Assembly (NCBI RefSeq): GCF_035046485.1
Contig: NC_085138.1
Coordinates: forward strand, 332,612,421 to 332,676,420
DNA length: 64,000 nt
Reading direction: 5' to 3'
From: Aedes albopictus
Lineage: Eukaryota; Arthropoda; Insecta; Diptera; Culicidae
Positions within the stretch are counted from its first letter, which is position 1. Each line of letters opens with the position of its first letter. Positions 23,011-34,883 of this stretch are shown here, one piece after another. The notes under the pieces are model-generated. The model was not told the origin of the DNA, ran no database searches, and saw nothing but the letters and a program-made list of their open reading frames with translations. The position numbers and the translations under genes are program-made.

Positions 23011-24007
23011 AAACACAATTATCTTGTATAACAAACCAGACTCGACTATCCGAAATGTACGAAGCTGAAATTTAGACTGATTACTGCAATGTTGGTTTTA
23101 AGTAAGTTAATATTTCATCTTAAAACAGCATTCTGCTCACCAGATATATTAGAAGTCCAGTCGAAATCCCGAACTGGAAATTCCCAGAATCCCGAAGAGA
23201 AAAATTGCAGTTCGCTTGCATCAAATTACAGGTTTCAACTGATTGGTAACATGTTCGTGAAGCTTCAGAACGGAACTCAGGATAATCGAGTCCAATTTTT
23301 GTAGTTTTAAAAATCACACTTACAATTTCTTTGTAAAAATAATTTCATGCCTAGGGGATAGTGTTCATCTAATGGAACAAAAATGCTGTCGGCATCAATG
23401 GTGTGGTCAAACCCAAAATGCAAATATGTATCCTGATTTAGCAATTTTAAATATTTGTAACTCTTACAACTGTCCTTGAAAACTATTTTTATGCAATTCA
23501 GTATCATAATTTCCATTTTATATAACTCATTTTGGTATCATAATGGTCAACTTTTCAGAACTGGTTCATAATCCAACTGAAATGAGTTGCATAATGAAAA
23601 ATAGTTGCATAATGTTCATAATGCAACTCATTTGAGTTGCATTATGAACATTATGCAACTCAAATGAGTTGCATTATGAAAAAAATCATTGCATAAAATT
23701 TTGTATGGAACTCGTTGCAAAACTTGTTTTTTCAGCACTCTTCGTATTTATCCAACTCGGCAAGCCTCGTTGGATAAATGCACGACTCGTGCTGAAAAAA
23801 TCAACTTTTTGCAACTCGTCACATAAATAACTATTATATGGGTTGTTATCATGCTATAAAACAAAAAGGATATCACGATGAATACAAGTTACACGCAAAT
23901 TAGTGAATATTTTCAAGTTTCTGAAATTTACACTTCTAATAATTGCTCTGAAAATGTATTCTTATGGATCTGATTGTTTTCAATCCACAAAACAAAAAGG
24001 TTGTCGC
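23011..24007. other. No gene; contains a complex palindromic repeat at 23590-23830
   Basis: Between 23590 and 23690 ATGCAACTCATTTGAGTTGCAT is repeated head-to-tail and inverted, giving nested hairpins. At 23720-23820 the inverted pair TTTTTTCAGCACTC / GTGCTGAAAAAATC encloses CAACTCGGCAAGCCTCGTTG. This looks like a foldback MITE, though no target duplication was resolved. The rest is AT-rich and unrecognised. Confidence 0.55.
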
Positions 24008-24009
24008 TA

Positions 24010-25739
24010 CAGTGCGGCCACTTTCTATAGCCGCACCCACGATTTCACACTTCTAGCAATTTCTACGATTCAATCGATATGTGGAACGATGTGTATGTTT
24101 GTAAAATATATGATTTACATGAATAAGTTTTGTAAATTATTTGTTTGTTAAGCGAAAAATACGTTATTTTCATAATTTGGGCGACCATTTTCTATAGCCG
24201 CACTACGGGTTTTTCTTCGGTTATCTGATTTTTCATAAGAAATAATTTTCAAACTGTCTCAAATGACACAGTTAAGCTAAATCAAAACAAAACTAACGAA
24301 AAGCAATGAAAAAATCAACCAATTAGTTTTCTTAGTACAAAAAACTACATAATTTTCACTATTTTTACTTAAAAGTTCTCTTAACCTTCCAGGACGCGCG
24401 CCATCAAGCAACCGAAACTGCACCGCGCTCGCGCTGTATACGAAAAGCGAGGTTTTTTGGTGGTGTTGTACTTTTTACAACAGCGCGCGCGCTGAAGGGT
24501 TAAAATACCAAAAACAATATTTTATGTTGGCAAATATATTTTATTGCTTCCTATCGGCAATATTTCTTTGAAACATGATTTCTTGTATGCTTTCTATAAG
24601 ATTTGAAGCTGTAACACCAATTTTACAACTGCTTTTCTGGAACTTTAGAATTAAATTTAGCCTAATATTTGCGTTATTTTGATAAATACGCTATACTTAT
24701 GACAATATATCACTGAAAATTCAACTAAACAGTCGCTAATGGTCCTCATGAATACAGATTTAATTAATCCTAATGGATAAAAGAGCTTAATTTTGCGCCA
24801 GCGCTTCACAAAATTTTGCTCAATTTTACAATTTATGATATAAAATCAACCGGAACTACAGGAAGACTACAATCACATCCCCTTCCTTCTCTTTTGCCCT
24901 AAAATCAAGAGGAACATCTATATTTGAAATCTTTTAATAGAAAAACATCATTTTTACTTTATCAAATAGCGTCAAATTGATGGAAAGTTGGATAAAAGCT
25001 GTTATTACAAATCGTCTTCATAATTAAAAATATTCATCTTATGTTTAAATGGTAGCAAAGACAATGCTGACCTTCCAAGTGTAGTTTGATGAATTCCCGA
25101 AGTTTCTTCATTATGTATTGATGTTGTATACGATGTCTTTTCCAAGTTTCATCAGGATTGATACACACAAACTTATGAATTTTTCATTTAAAAGCTTAAA
25201 AATTCGATTTATTCACAATTTAATTAGGTTTATGAAGGTTATACGCAAAAAATTGAAACCGGAAGTTTAATGCAATGATTGTTTTGAGTCAATAGCATTT
25301 ATACTTGAGCATTAGTTTAAGTTTTATTTTTTTAGTTTTTTGGGATATCTTTAATAACTTTTCAATAAAACATCAGTTTACCAATTCTGCGTCCTATTTC
25401 TCGAATTAAAAGACCTTGTAACTTAAATATTTCGTGAAACTTCTTTGGTTTGGTCTGAATAAGCTTTATTTGGTCTAATAAAGCAGTTATAATTAGCATA
25501 CTTTATGATAAAGCAGCTGATCTTAGGAATACCCGAAGTGCGGCTATAGAAAATGGTCGCCCAAATTGTTGAAAAACTGTATTTTTGATATGGAAAACAT
25601 ACACATGAAGAAAGTTATGCTTGCAAATATCATATTTTGCAATAACTAGCAGATGCATATTGTTTTCCATATCGATTGTATCGTAGATATTGCTAGACAT
25701 GTGAAACTGAGGGTGCGGCTATAGAAAGTGGTCGCAGTG
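24010..25739. mobile_element. 1.73-kb TA-flanked element with about 210-bp inverted ends
   Basis: TA at 24008-24009 and 25740-25741 encloses CAGTGCGGCCACTTTCTATA and its near-complement at the right. Each arm (24010-24230; 25525-25739) has an outer and an inner copy of CTATAGCCGCAC, so the motif occurs four times. CAGTG plus TA indicates Tc1/mariner/pogo. The 1.3-kb AT-rich interior has no transposase frame, and a 115-bp TTAA element is nested in it (24385-24499). Confidence 0.8.
24385..24499. mobile_element. 115-bp GC-rich TTAA mini-element
   Basis: TTAA (24381-24384 and 24500-24503) encloses CCTTCCAGGACGCGCGC and the complement of CCCTTCAGCGCGCGCGC. GC-rich ends contrast with the AT-rich host element. 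piggyBac-type target; no coding capacity. Confidence 0.65.
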
Positions 25740-25744
25740 TATTA

Positions 25745-26630
25745 GAGTAAAGTGGGGCAAAAGTTCGAGTGGGGCAAGAGTTTCTTTTGAAGTTTTTGAG
25801 TTCAATTTAAATTATTTCTTTCGGGTGTCAAGGTTGTTCGAACCCTTTTTGAAAAAGAGTCTTTCACTCCAAAAATTGTGAAAATTGATCGATATTTCGA
25901 GAAGTTATGACAAAATGTTGGTTTTTGATCAAAAAATTGTAACATGCGATGGCCCTTCCAACGCATGGAATGAAATTTTAATGAAATCGAATTCGATATT
26001 TTATTTTGGGGCGTAACTACGTATATTTTGAAGATGCTCTAGCATGTATAACTTTTTTCAAAAAAGATTTGGAAATCGTATTTTACACATAGTGGGGCAA
26101 AAGTTCGAATTGTGGGGCAAAAGTTCGAGTCATGTGGCAACTTTAGGTATAATCCTAAAATTCTGCAAAATATGCATATTATCTTTAAGAGTGATGGAAT
26201 TAGTGAGAAAATTCAATCAAAGTTGAAAAAAAAATTGTTTTATCTGAATTTGGCGGAAAACTACTAATTTTTGGTGTAGTAAATTTAACCCTGATTTGGG
26301 TAAAATCCAAACCGAATTTTAAAGTGTATTCCAGTTCTAACATTAAATATTAAGTGGTTTCAGGTATTCCAATTACCAAAGTGTCAAAATAGTGTGCTAC
26401 TAGATTCGAACTTTTGCCCCAGTGGTGGGGCAAGAGTTCGAATAAAACACACACATACAAAAAGTGTTGTAACTCAAAATTGAAAAGACATTTGGCGTAA
26501 CTTTATTCAGCAAAATTTTAGCTCATGGATGGTAGAATCGCCACACGGTATTTATTTATTTTTATCTGCTTCAATTTTTTGAAATAGGTTGAATTTTCAA
26601 CTAAGGTCGAACTTTTGCCCTACCATTCAA
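25745..26630. repeat. GTGGGGCAAAAGTTCGA repeat element
   Basis: The phrase occurs directly at about 25752, 25770 (variant), 26090 and 26112, then inverted as CGAACTTTTGCCC at about 26408 and 26607, with an extra direct copy at 26427. This gives an element with multiple subterminal copies and inverted ends. It begins almost at the TA that closes the previous element. Target duplication not resolved; no coding frame. Confidence 0.55.
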
Positions 26631-26719
26631 ATTGAAAATACAAATTCCATGTATTATACGCAATCAAGTAATCAAGTTTTCAAACCTTAAATCTGTACAA
26701 CGGTTCGGATTTTCAAAAA

Positions 26720-27415
26720 AAATCTGTTCTTTAAAATTAATATTATTATTAATTTATTAATGACACTTTACACCGGGGTGCATTCGTGTCCTTTGGGTTT
26801 GTAACATTACAAAACATCACTCAATTTCATTTTATTACTTTTTCTTTTTGACCTAGTGTTATGTACTTTCCATTCGGAATCAGATATTGGGCCATCCTCA
26901 TTGCATGCACGCTTTGAATCGTTTTCTATTTTTCCATCAGCTTCAGAAGACAACCGCCTCTTCCTGGGTTCTATTGTGCTCGCTGGATGATCGTCGCCGT
27001 TGTCAGTGTGCTTGTTGTCGGCATCGGACTCGCTCGCATTAGATCTACTGCTCTGGTTCGCTGGTGACTTAGCAGCAACGAGTTGTGTGTGTGTAGGATA
27101 TCGTCAGTTTTGGTCTGCTCATTAGTGGAGGTTGATGGTGTTTGGAGTTTTTGTTGTTTGTCGCCTCGTGCCGAACGATCGCTTGGAAATCGGATGAGTG
27201 TACTGTAGTTCTCCACCACAATACAAGACGGTATTGGTTTCTCCAACCGCATTTGCACCACTCGCACACCGTTTGGTACGCCCGGGAAAAAGTTCTTCCA
27301 TACTTCGCTCTGAACAGAGATAACCTTACCGTACTGTTGCAAGTGATTAGAGATAACGGAGTTTGATAGTTGTGGCGGTAGATCGAGGATCCTAACTGTG
27401 GTAGTGTTCTTTAAA
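26720..27415 (-). pseudogene. LINE ORF1-like (gag-type) remnant with direct 3' UTR
   Basis: The minus strand from about 27415 reads TTVRILDLPPQLSNSVIS, LQQYGKVISVQSEVWKNFFP, NGVRVVQMRLEKPIPSCIVV and ENYSTLIRFP. The reading resembles ORF1 nucleic-acid-binding proteins of mosquito I/Loner-like LINEs. The zinc knuckle expected after IRFP is absent. After a frameshift near 26985 a basic C-terminus follows (EPRKRRLSSEADGKIE, SEWKVHNTRSKKKKS), then a short 3' part ending in AATAAATTAATAATAATATT at about 26735. ORF2 is missing, so this is a deleted, retroposed ORF1. Clade from memory. Confidence 0.6.
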
Positions 27416-28334
27416 ATATAGTGCGTTTAAATTTGCGGGCTAATTTTTCCCGCGACGTTATACTAAAAAACCCTAATTAATCCACCTAGCGGTGATGGTG
27501 CCTTTCTCGTGCCATAAAGTATCCTTTCAACAAAACACAAGTGATAAATGAAGTCCACTCAATATGGATATATTTTATATGAGCATGATCGAAATTCCAA
27601 TTGTGGATTTTTTTATAATTCCGAATATCTTCCTCAAGGAGAACAATTTTACTTGGTTCAGAGAATAAATTCTAGAAAACAATCGCCGTGTTTAATATTG
27701 ACTATTGAGGCATCATATAGATATTCAAGTAATCATTTTTGAAATCTTGACATATTTTCCATGCAAAATATACACAGCAGATAAATTTGTAATATCCTCT
27801 GACGTAATTTTTGGCATTTCCGAACGTAATTTTACCTGTTTATATCCCTTTTGTGACGAACCAGCACAATTGTGCTGTTGAGCAATAACAGTTTTGTGTA
27901 ATATTTTCAACTGTTTAGTCTTTGCTTTACCTGATGTAAATTGTTTTGATAATTGAGCCATTACTTATACTTGCATGTGTGCAAACAAACTTTTGTTTAT
28001 GTTGTATGTGAAATTGGCCACAACAAGTGAGCAAAAATTGTAAAACATGAAAAAGTTTTATCTGTCGCAAATTTTTAATTTTCGATTTATCTAGGTGGAC
28101 AAAGCTACGAATCGAAAGACAAGGAGTAGTTCTAGCGAATGCCAAAGAAAAAATGTTGATGTGTTAAAAGGTTGAGAGTTCTGGAGAGCCAAATTTGAGC
28201 AATTTGTATGGAAATTTCACTTTTTTGAGCTCCGTCACGAAAGGGATATCGTCGGTTTCCAACATATATATATCACACTCATCATGTACACCCTGTTTAG
28301 CACCGGAAAATGTCAACGAACCTGTTCCAGAAGA
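27416..28334. other. No intact gene; repeat fragments
   Basis: 27470-27530 carries AATCCACCTAGCGGTGATGG and GCCTTTCTCGTGCC, the end of a mosquito repeat whose inverted counterpart lies at 50470-50516. The segment 27780-28345 (minus) shares short stretches with 37185-37420 (plus), for example GGTGTACATGATGAGTGTG versus AGTGTACATGGTGAGTGTG. This is a dispersed repeat of unknown kind. No sustained frame. Confidence 0.45.
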
Positions 28335-28336
28335 TA

Positions 28337-29437
28337 GGGTAGTGGAGGTAATTTGGCCCACCCTGGGTTTTTATTACATTTATCATAATTATCTCTAGGG
28401 TAATTCATGTATTTTGGACAGACTGACGACAACGTTGGAAAAATCGTTCCCTAGCTTCCTTGTAAAACAATTAATTATTTTGCAAAGTCACTAATACGCT
28501 TATAATATGATTGTACTTTGCGTTCCTGATGATGAAAACCTTAACGAAAGCATTTTAAGCTAAGAAAATCACAATTTCTTATCGCCTGTTAGAATAGCAT
28601 TTTAGACACCGAATATATGTTTTGGACACCCTCAAGTATATGTAATTTGGACAGGGCAATTATCTCAATGTTTAGCCATCGATACTGCTAAATCATGGAA
28701 GTAGCATAAATTAACAAATATTTTCTTGCAAGTAATCAAATGTTTCCGCTTAACAGGCATCTATTTTGATAACTATTACAGTTTTTGTTAAAATCGAGGA
28801 AATATCGCCAGACCCACAGAATACGCCTCCAAGTATGCAATCGCACAGCATCCCCATGTAGATCGTCAGATGACCAAAATATATTTACAGTAGAAAACTT
28901 GTAATGTATTTTGGACACCACATATTTTAAGCGTTCTAAATGAATGTTAAGAGATTGGCTGCTTAATGCTTCTTTATTGAACATTTTTCATTGCAATAAG
29001 GCATTTAAATTTCTTACAATTATTATTTCAACGATTTTAGGGTGAATATTGCATGTGACTGTGAAGAGTATGTCGTCTTGCATACCTGTGCATTTGATGG
29101 GTTTTAGTGAAACCATTTACATTTTCGATAATTTTGAAGCAAATTCTTAATTGTTAAGCGTATGTTCAACGTAAGTCATCAGAATAGGGTCTGTTTGATC
29201 CAATAATCGATATTGAGAAGTATCTACTTTTATTAGCTCTGCGGAACAAGACATACATCGCCGTGCCTGTCCAAATTACATACATGTCCAAATTATATTT
29301 TTTACCCTATACCAAATCTTGGCAACTGATTATTGGAAGTTCCAATAGCCAAGATTTGGTAGAGATTATATGATAAATGTAATAAAAACCCAGGGTGGGC
29401 CAAAACACATACCCAGGCCAAAATACCTCCACTACCC
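28337..29437. mobile_element. 1.1-kb TA-flanked element with GGGTAGTGGAGGTA ends
   Basis: TA at 28335-28336 and 29438-29439. The left arm GGGTAGTGGAGGTAATTTGG, CCCACCCTGGGTTTTTATTA matches the complement of the right arm, which carries an extra partial copy of the GGCC(CA) phrase. The interior has repeated TTTTGGACACC / TTTGGACAGG phrases. No transposase. Confidence 0.75.
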
Positions 29438-29449
29438 TACTCGCTTATA

Positions 29450-29628
29450 GACGAGTGCACCGATGAACTGAATTCATCGCGGTCCGATAATTTTGACACT
29501 ACAGCGGGGTCGTTCCCAATCAGAATTGTTCAATTCTGATTGGAAATCTTTCACTTCTGATTGGAAGCGACCCGCTCTAGTGTCAAAATTCTCGGACCGC
29601 GATGAATTCAGTTCATCATGCACTCGTC
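29450..29628. mobile_element. 179-bp palindromic MITE, TA-flanked
   Basis: Arms of about 70 bp start GACGAGTGCACCGATGAACT and end in the complement. TA lies at 29448-29449 and 29629-29630. The centre holds CAGAATTGTTCAATTCTG. It starts only 12 bp after the previous TA-flanked element ends. Confidence 0.8.
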
Positions 29629-29689
29629 TATTTTCGAATAGGATGAATATGGGAGCGTAAGATTACTAATGATGGAACACACATCCTAT

Positions 29690-30165
29690 ATGAATTGTCT
29701 GTCGGTTTCATTCTAGCGATTGCTAGAACGCGACTTAAGAGTGTACCATCAAACTCGGTGAAATATGTAGCTAAACGGCGGCGGCTAATTTGCTGCATTG
29801 AATGTAATTTTTTCATCACTACGTGAGTGATGTACAGCTTAAATAATGTGGTATCTTAAGAATATTTTTGTAACAATATTACCTGGTTTACCACTCCTTT
29901 GGCATTAGGGTCAATTTGACCCAAACCGTCACTCTTAGAAAAAATTATGTAAATTTAAGTTCACTTGGATGCACATAAAAGGAGCGGCCCGTTTGACACA
30001 AATTCACGTCTTCTATCACAAATAAAGTCGAGCTAGCAATCGCTAGAGCCGAAGCGTGAGATAAAACATATGTAAGTAAAATAATGAACTAGATTCGAAC
30101 TCTGGTCCGCTGATTAAGAGGCACGTACTATACCTTACGGCTGTATCACCAAGTTGTGAGACAAA
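29690..30165 (-). mobile_element. Two tRNA-like SINE relics sharing AGCGATTGCTAG
   Basis: The 29985-30160 copy (minus) has a tRNA-like head, TTGGTGATACAGCCGTAAGG, then B box AGAGTTCGAATC (about 30091-30102), followed by ATTATTTTACTTACATATG and TCTAGCGATTGCTAG. 29690-29850 is a headless relative containing TTCTAGCGATTGCTAGAACG and CGGCGGCTAATTTGCTG. A third copy lies at 36945-37142. Family name unknown. Confidence 0.55.
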
Positions 30166-30188
30166 CGATAAATATAAAACAGTTTCTA

Positions 30189-30484
30189 CACACTAAGATT
30201 CTAATTTTCCAGCTCAGTAAATTTTTTGCTGAGTTCTGCATTTTTTCCATCTTTTTACTGAGTTTTCAACAGCAGATTTAACTCGGTACACTCGGTAATC
30301 AATATTTACCGTTCATCAGTAACGATATTTACCGTTCATCTGTAATTTTTAACAGTTCATTTGCAGAGCTCGTTAACTCATTTACAGAGTATTCAGCAAA
30401 AGGGATAACCGAGCGTACCGAGTTAAATCTGCCGTTGAGAACTCAGTAAAAAGATGGGGAGAATACCGAGCTGATCTTAGTGTG
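30189..30484. mobile_element. 296-bp TA-flanked MITE, CACACTTA family
   Basis: TA at 30187-30188 and 30485-30486, ends CACACTAAGATTCTAATTTT and CACACTAAGATCAGCTCGG (complement). The arms include ACTGAGTTTTCAACAGCAGA and GATTTAACTCGGTACACTCG with matching complements. The centre holds three TAACGATATTTACCGTTCAT-like units. Related to 18850-19070 and 57734-58026. Confidence 0.8.
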
Positions 30485-30762
30485 TACCTATCTGGTCAGA
30501 AAGGTTTGTTGACATCTTGTGCAACCAACTCTAACTTACATGATGGATGTAAAATTGAGTCAAATTTGCCATTCAGTCATGAAATGTTTACTTGCGTCGA
30601 TGGTTTACGTCACGTGTAAATTCCTAATTTTTTAAGAGTGACACCACGCCAGCGACTTGTTCCCAACGTGATGCAAAAGGAAGGTTAAGAGCTTAACAAG
30701 GGAAGGTTACGATGGTGTCCCTCGGGATTTCAACCGGACTATTTTTGTTGCAATCTACATCT

Positions 30763-31255
30763 GGAAATATGAATAAATCCAAAACCTTTCGGGTGATGGG
30801 CCAGTGGTGTAGTCAGGAGGGGCCCTGATAGGGGTAAGTTAGGCAAAATATATCATTATTGAAAATGCCCAAACGTCATCAAAATGTAAATTTCACAATG
30901 TATTGAAGTATAGACAGGTAGAATATGCATGACTACATGATTTCGTATCAAATTCAATTTACCATAGGCGTTGCCAGGGTAAGAACCAGTTGAAGTTATT
31001 TTAATAAAAATGTATCACCTTGTTTATCACCCATCTCACCCTGGCAACGCCTATGGTAAATTAAATTTATTATGAAATCATGTATTTATGCATATTCTGC
31101 ATGTTTCTACTGCATTACATTTTGAAATTTGCATTTTGATGACGTTTGGGCTTTTTCAATAGTGTTATATTTTGCCTAATTTGGCTCTTTGAGGGCCCCT
31201 GCTGACTACACCACTGGCCCATCACCCGAAAGGCTTTGGATTTATTCATATTTCC
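30763..31255. mobile_element. 493-bp foldback (palindrome) with hAT-like inner phrase
   Basis: Arms start GGAAATATGAATAAATCC and continue through GGTGATGGGCCAGTGGTGTA, GTCAGG and a GGGGCCC block. The centre includes the pair ACCATAGGCGTTGCCAGGGT / ACCCTGGCAACGCCTATGGT. CAGTGGTGTAGTCAG resembles a hAT terminus, but its flanks are inverted, not direct, so it is not a separate insertion. It interrupts the left arm of the 30696-33695 element. Confidence 0.7.
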
Positions 31256-32557
31256 ACATGGTCGGGGTTCTGCTAAACCGAACCAAAGACCATTTTTTGA
31301 AAAATTGAGTTTTCTTAACCATTAGATGAAGAATATGATGATCTTCTTTTCGTGTAAAAATCCAGTAATTCTGACAGCTCTTCGTGGAGTAAATTCAAAA
31401 TTTCTGTTTGGCAGAACATACAAAAAAAAATTGCATCCAACCAGAGTGAACTGTAAACCATTCCATAGAATCAGCGAAATATTTTAGTTTTGGTCCAAAT
31501 GATGAACATTTCAAGTTTTCCTCATCGCTGTCAGATTTCTAACTTCTAACCGACTCATAGTAACAATCTGTGAGAGAATTTAACACGTAATCAAAAATAC
31601 GGGTGTTGGAGGATCGATTTGGATTTCGATGGCGTTGATCGCCATTTTTCCAAATCACTGTCAGCCAGACCGAACCAAATCCACTGCATTTAAAAATCAA
31701 TTTATTCTCAACAATACAAAGATGAACTGGCTTTGAATACATGCGTTATGTTGATACACCTCATACTGATTATTTAACCCAGGAGCCGTCATTGAACAAC
31801 AAGGCTAATAAGAATAATAAAGCTTGAAAAAAATCATACACTTGGTTCGCTTTGGCTGATCGAAAAATGGCGTTTTCACGAAAACCATGCTAGAGAAGAA
31901 TGTTTAGAACTTGATTCAGACTTATCAACTGACCTTCAGCTAAGTAAAATGACCTAGAGGTAACGTGCTTGGTTATCACTTAAAGGACCCAAGTTTGAAT
32001 CTCTTTAATATTTTCGAAAATTTTTTTGTCTTAGTTCACTTTGGCAGATCATTTTCATGGTTTTCTTCGACCAGTATCAATTTGAAGTACACAAATTGCT
32101 CCATTTTCACATCTCAGGACCTCAGGACATGCAAGGACATCATTTGACATAATCACTCTTGTTCTGTGCCTGCACATGCACCACCTATAAAAAAACATAG
32201 ATGGGAAGGGCTGAGCTGGGAGGGCTTCCGCCGTTTACATTTCACACTATTTTGAGACCTTTGTGCTACCATACTACGCGTCCTCTCTGATTCATGTAAA
32301 GGATTGTGAGTGATATCGATTTCAACTTCATAGACACTGAAAAATCGAGATTTTTTTTATCACATTCCGACTGGTTTTCTCTGAAACAAAGAAACACAGT
32401 CAGCCACACTGAACTATAAACCATATTCCAATTTTTTTTGTTCAGCCAGAGTGAACTGAGTGCGAAGTACTGAGAAATCAAATGGTATTATATCAATGAT
32501 TTTAAATAATTTACATGTTTTCTTCATCTCTGATGGTTAATAAAGGCTTGTAAGTTA

Positions 32558-33502
32558 CAGTGTATCAAACAATTGTCCGTACAGCAAATTTTTGGTCAAA
32601 ATAATTTTTCATTCAAATGTTTATAACTTTTTTATACGTCAATCAAAAACGCTAAAATTTTGACCAATCATAAACCATATATTGCAGCTCCATTGGTAAA
32701 GTTTTGAGCGAGATCGAATAAGTTTTCTGAAAGTTATAGAACTTTTAGTAAAACTTTTAGGAATTTTGAACACATTTTTAAAACATTATATCTCAATATG
32801 TAGTCGATGAAACTTTTTCAATCTTTTTTGTGTTACAGCTTATACCTAAGGCTTTCATATGCAGCTTCGTTTAAGGTTTTATATTCACTACAAAAAATAT
32901 GAAAAATTTGCTTATGCAGTTGACGGTATTTAAAAAATCACCATATTTTGAACATATAATCTGCCAAACGTTTTCTACCAATAAAAGTGCATTAACTGAA
33001 CGAAAAATGCATAGGACCTACTCTTCATATGTTGTTTAGTAGGTCCTGTATAAAAATATTACATTAAGAGAGTTTAAAAAAGTTGAAAACACTTGGCACT
33101 TTTATTGATCAAAATATGATAAATTTCCAAATAATACTCTGAATATATACAGATTTTTCATATTTTTTGTAGTGAATATAAAACCACAAACGAAGCTGCA
33201 TATGAAAACCTTAGGTATAAGCTGTAACACAAAAAAGATTGAAAAAGTTTCATCGACTACATATTAAGATATAATGTTTTAAAAATGTGTTCAAAATTCC
33301 TAAAAGTTTTACTAAAAGTTCTATAACTTTCAGAAAACTTATTCGATCTCGCTCAAAATTTTACCAATGGAGCTGCAATATATGGTTTATGATTGGTCAA
33401 AATTTCAGCGTTTTTGATTGACGTATAAAAAAGTTATAAACATTTGAATGAAAAATTATTTTGACCAAAAATTTGCTGTACGGACAATTGTTTGATACAC
33501 TG
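32558..33502. mobile_element. 945-bp Tc1/mariner-type palindrome
   Basis: TA at 32556-32557 and 33503-33504. Ends CAGTGTATCAAACAATTGTC and its complement. The arms are each more than 350 bp and highly similar over their whole length, so a transcript would form a very long hairpin. No transposase. The ends fit Tc1/mariner. Confidence 0.85.
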
Positions 33503-33695
33503 TACATGTGTGCGAAAAAGTTTCAAATAATCTTAGCTGTTGTTTATTTCTGAGTGGTTGAACTTGAAGCTTAATTATCTCGGAATAAACTTTTTGGCGC
33601 TTAGTTCGGTTTAGCAGAACCCCGGCCACATGTAGAATGCAACAAAAATAGTCCGGTTGAAATCCCCGGGGGACACCATCGTAACCTTCCCTTGT

Positions 33696-34284
33696 AAGAT
33701 CAGTTACGCGCTACCGAGGTACAAAGACCCACCTTAATATCTCCCTGATAACATAATTTTTCATATGACATGTTTACATTAATCGATAGCATTTTTAATT
33801 TTCTATCTTCTCAACCAATAAAACTTGAAATTTTACCAACTAATAAAATATTAAAATTAAAAACCGATTTCAGCCATTTCTGATGTAAGAATGCGAAAAG
33901 TTTTTCCGCAGATTTGCAGATCGAAATGGAGCAAAGTGATGTGAAAATCTCTTTGCTTACTCGCAAAATTTATGATTTGTGCAAGAAGGGCCGTTTTAAG
34001 TGTAAGAATGCGTATTTTGTAGTCCAAATTCGCGAGTACTTTTGGGGCAAAATGCGCCGGCCTTCGCCGTAACTCCAAAACAGCCGCTGGCGTTTGTATT
34101 ATGACTACAGTAACACAGAGACGAAAATCAGAACCTTTCAAATGTGCATTAATTGCGTTATTAGCTGCAGCACTAACGTCGAGTAAACGCCGTGATGCAT
34201 GCAACACTCAAACCACGTTATTTCTTGGCGTGTTACATTTCGTGGCGCATTTTTCCCGTAACACGCCTACCCCGAAAAACTGAA
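33696..34284. other. No gene seen
   Basis: AT-rich to 33900, then mixed composition. Short open frames on both strands show no recognisable motif. Confidence 0.4.
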
Positions 34285-34289
34285 AAACA

Positions 34290-34551
34290 CATCTCGCGCT
34301 CAGTATCATACGGGCGTATCTACGATGATCGATTTCTCTTCATCGATTTTCTCTTCGGCTTAAAATTTGGCCTGCAAATAATTTTTGGTTGTTTTTGTTG
34401 TGTTAGATGCTAGTCCTAGTCGTCCTTCACCGAAATACACTGAGAGATCATTCGAATATTGGTCGTATTTTCCGGAATAATCCGAAGAGAAAATCGACGA
34501 AGAGAAATCGACCATTGTAGATACGCCTGTATGATACTAAACGCGAGATTT
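34290..34551. mobile_element. 262-bp palindromic MITE
   Basis: Left arm ATCTCGCGCTCAGTATCATA, GGGCGTATCTACGATGATCG, ATTTCTCTTCATCGATTTTC (34290-34365) matches the complement of 34470-34551. Target duplication not resolved. From 34552 to 34681 I see nothing recognisable. Confidence 0.6.
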
Positions 34552-34686
34552 GTTTGTCTAGTGCATACACTGAGAGGAAATTTCATTTTGATTTCACTGG
34601 GAAAAGTCAAGTAACCGTTCCAAAATCTATTTTTCAGTGAGTTCACATGAGTTAAGTGAAACCCGCTTGAAAGTATAGTGAATCTC

Positions 34687-34883
34687 TGTGGAAACCGCCG
34701 AACACTCCTCGCAATCACCCGGCATGCGGTGGCCTTCTGTACGACCGATTGCCTCGCGTATCGACGACTGACTGGCTGAGACAGTCAGTGAGTGTGCGGA
34801 GCTTGTGCATAATCACACCGGGCAAACACCGCATTAGGCTGGTTCATATTTAGCCTGGTCCATAAACAGGCACACACCACACA
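34687..34883. repeat. Left 197-bp direct terminal repeat
   Basis: TG...CA repeat containing GACTGACTGGCTGAGACAGT and CATAATCACACCGGGCAAAC. See 34687-39375. Confidence 0.75.

Larger units (their letters stand above)
30696..33695. mobile_element. 3-kb TIR element with dispersed GTTCACTTTGGCTGA motifs
   Basis: Outer ends ACAAGGGAAGGTTACGATGG and the complement ending at 33695. Similarity runs inward through CCGGACTATTTTTGTTGCA and GGGGTTCTGCTAAACCGAAC (right counterpart 33600-33630), broken on the left by the palindrome 30763-31255. A GTTCACTTTGGCTGA-like phrase appears in both orientations at about 31440, 31662, 31846, 32031, 32399 and 32443. No target duplication or transposase was found. The 945-bp palindrome 32558-33502 is nested. 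Confidence 0.65.

Noticed and set aside
30788..31230. CAGTGGTGTAGTCAG termini as a separate hAT element
   Set aside because: The 8 bp on the two sides are reverse complements, not direct repeats, so they are part of the larger palindrome.
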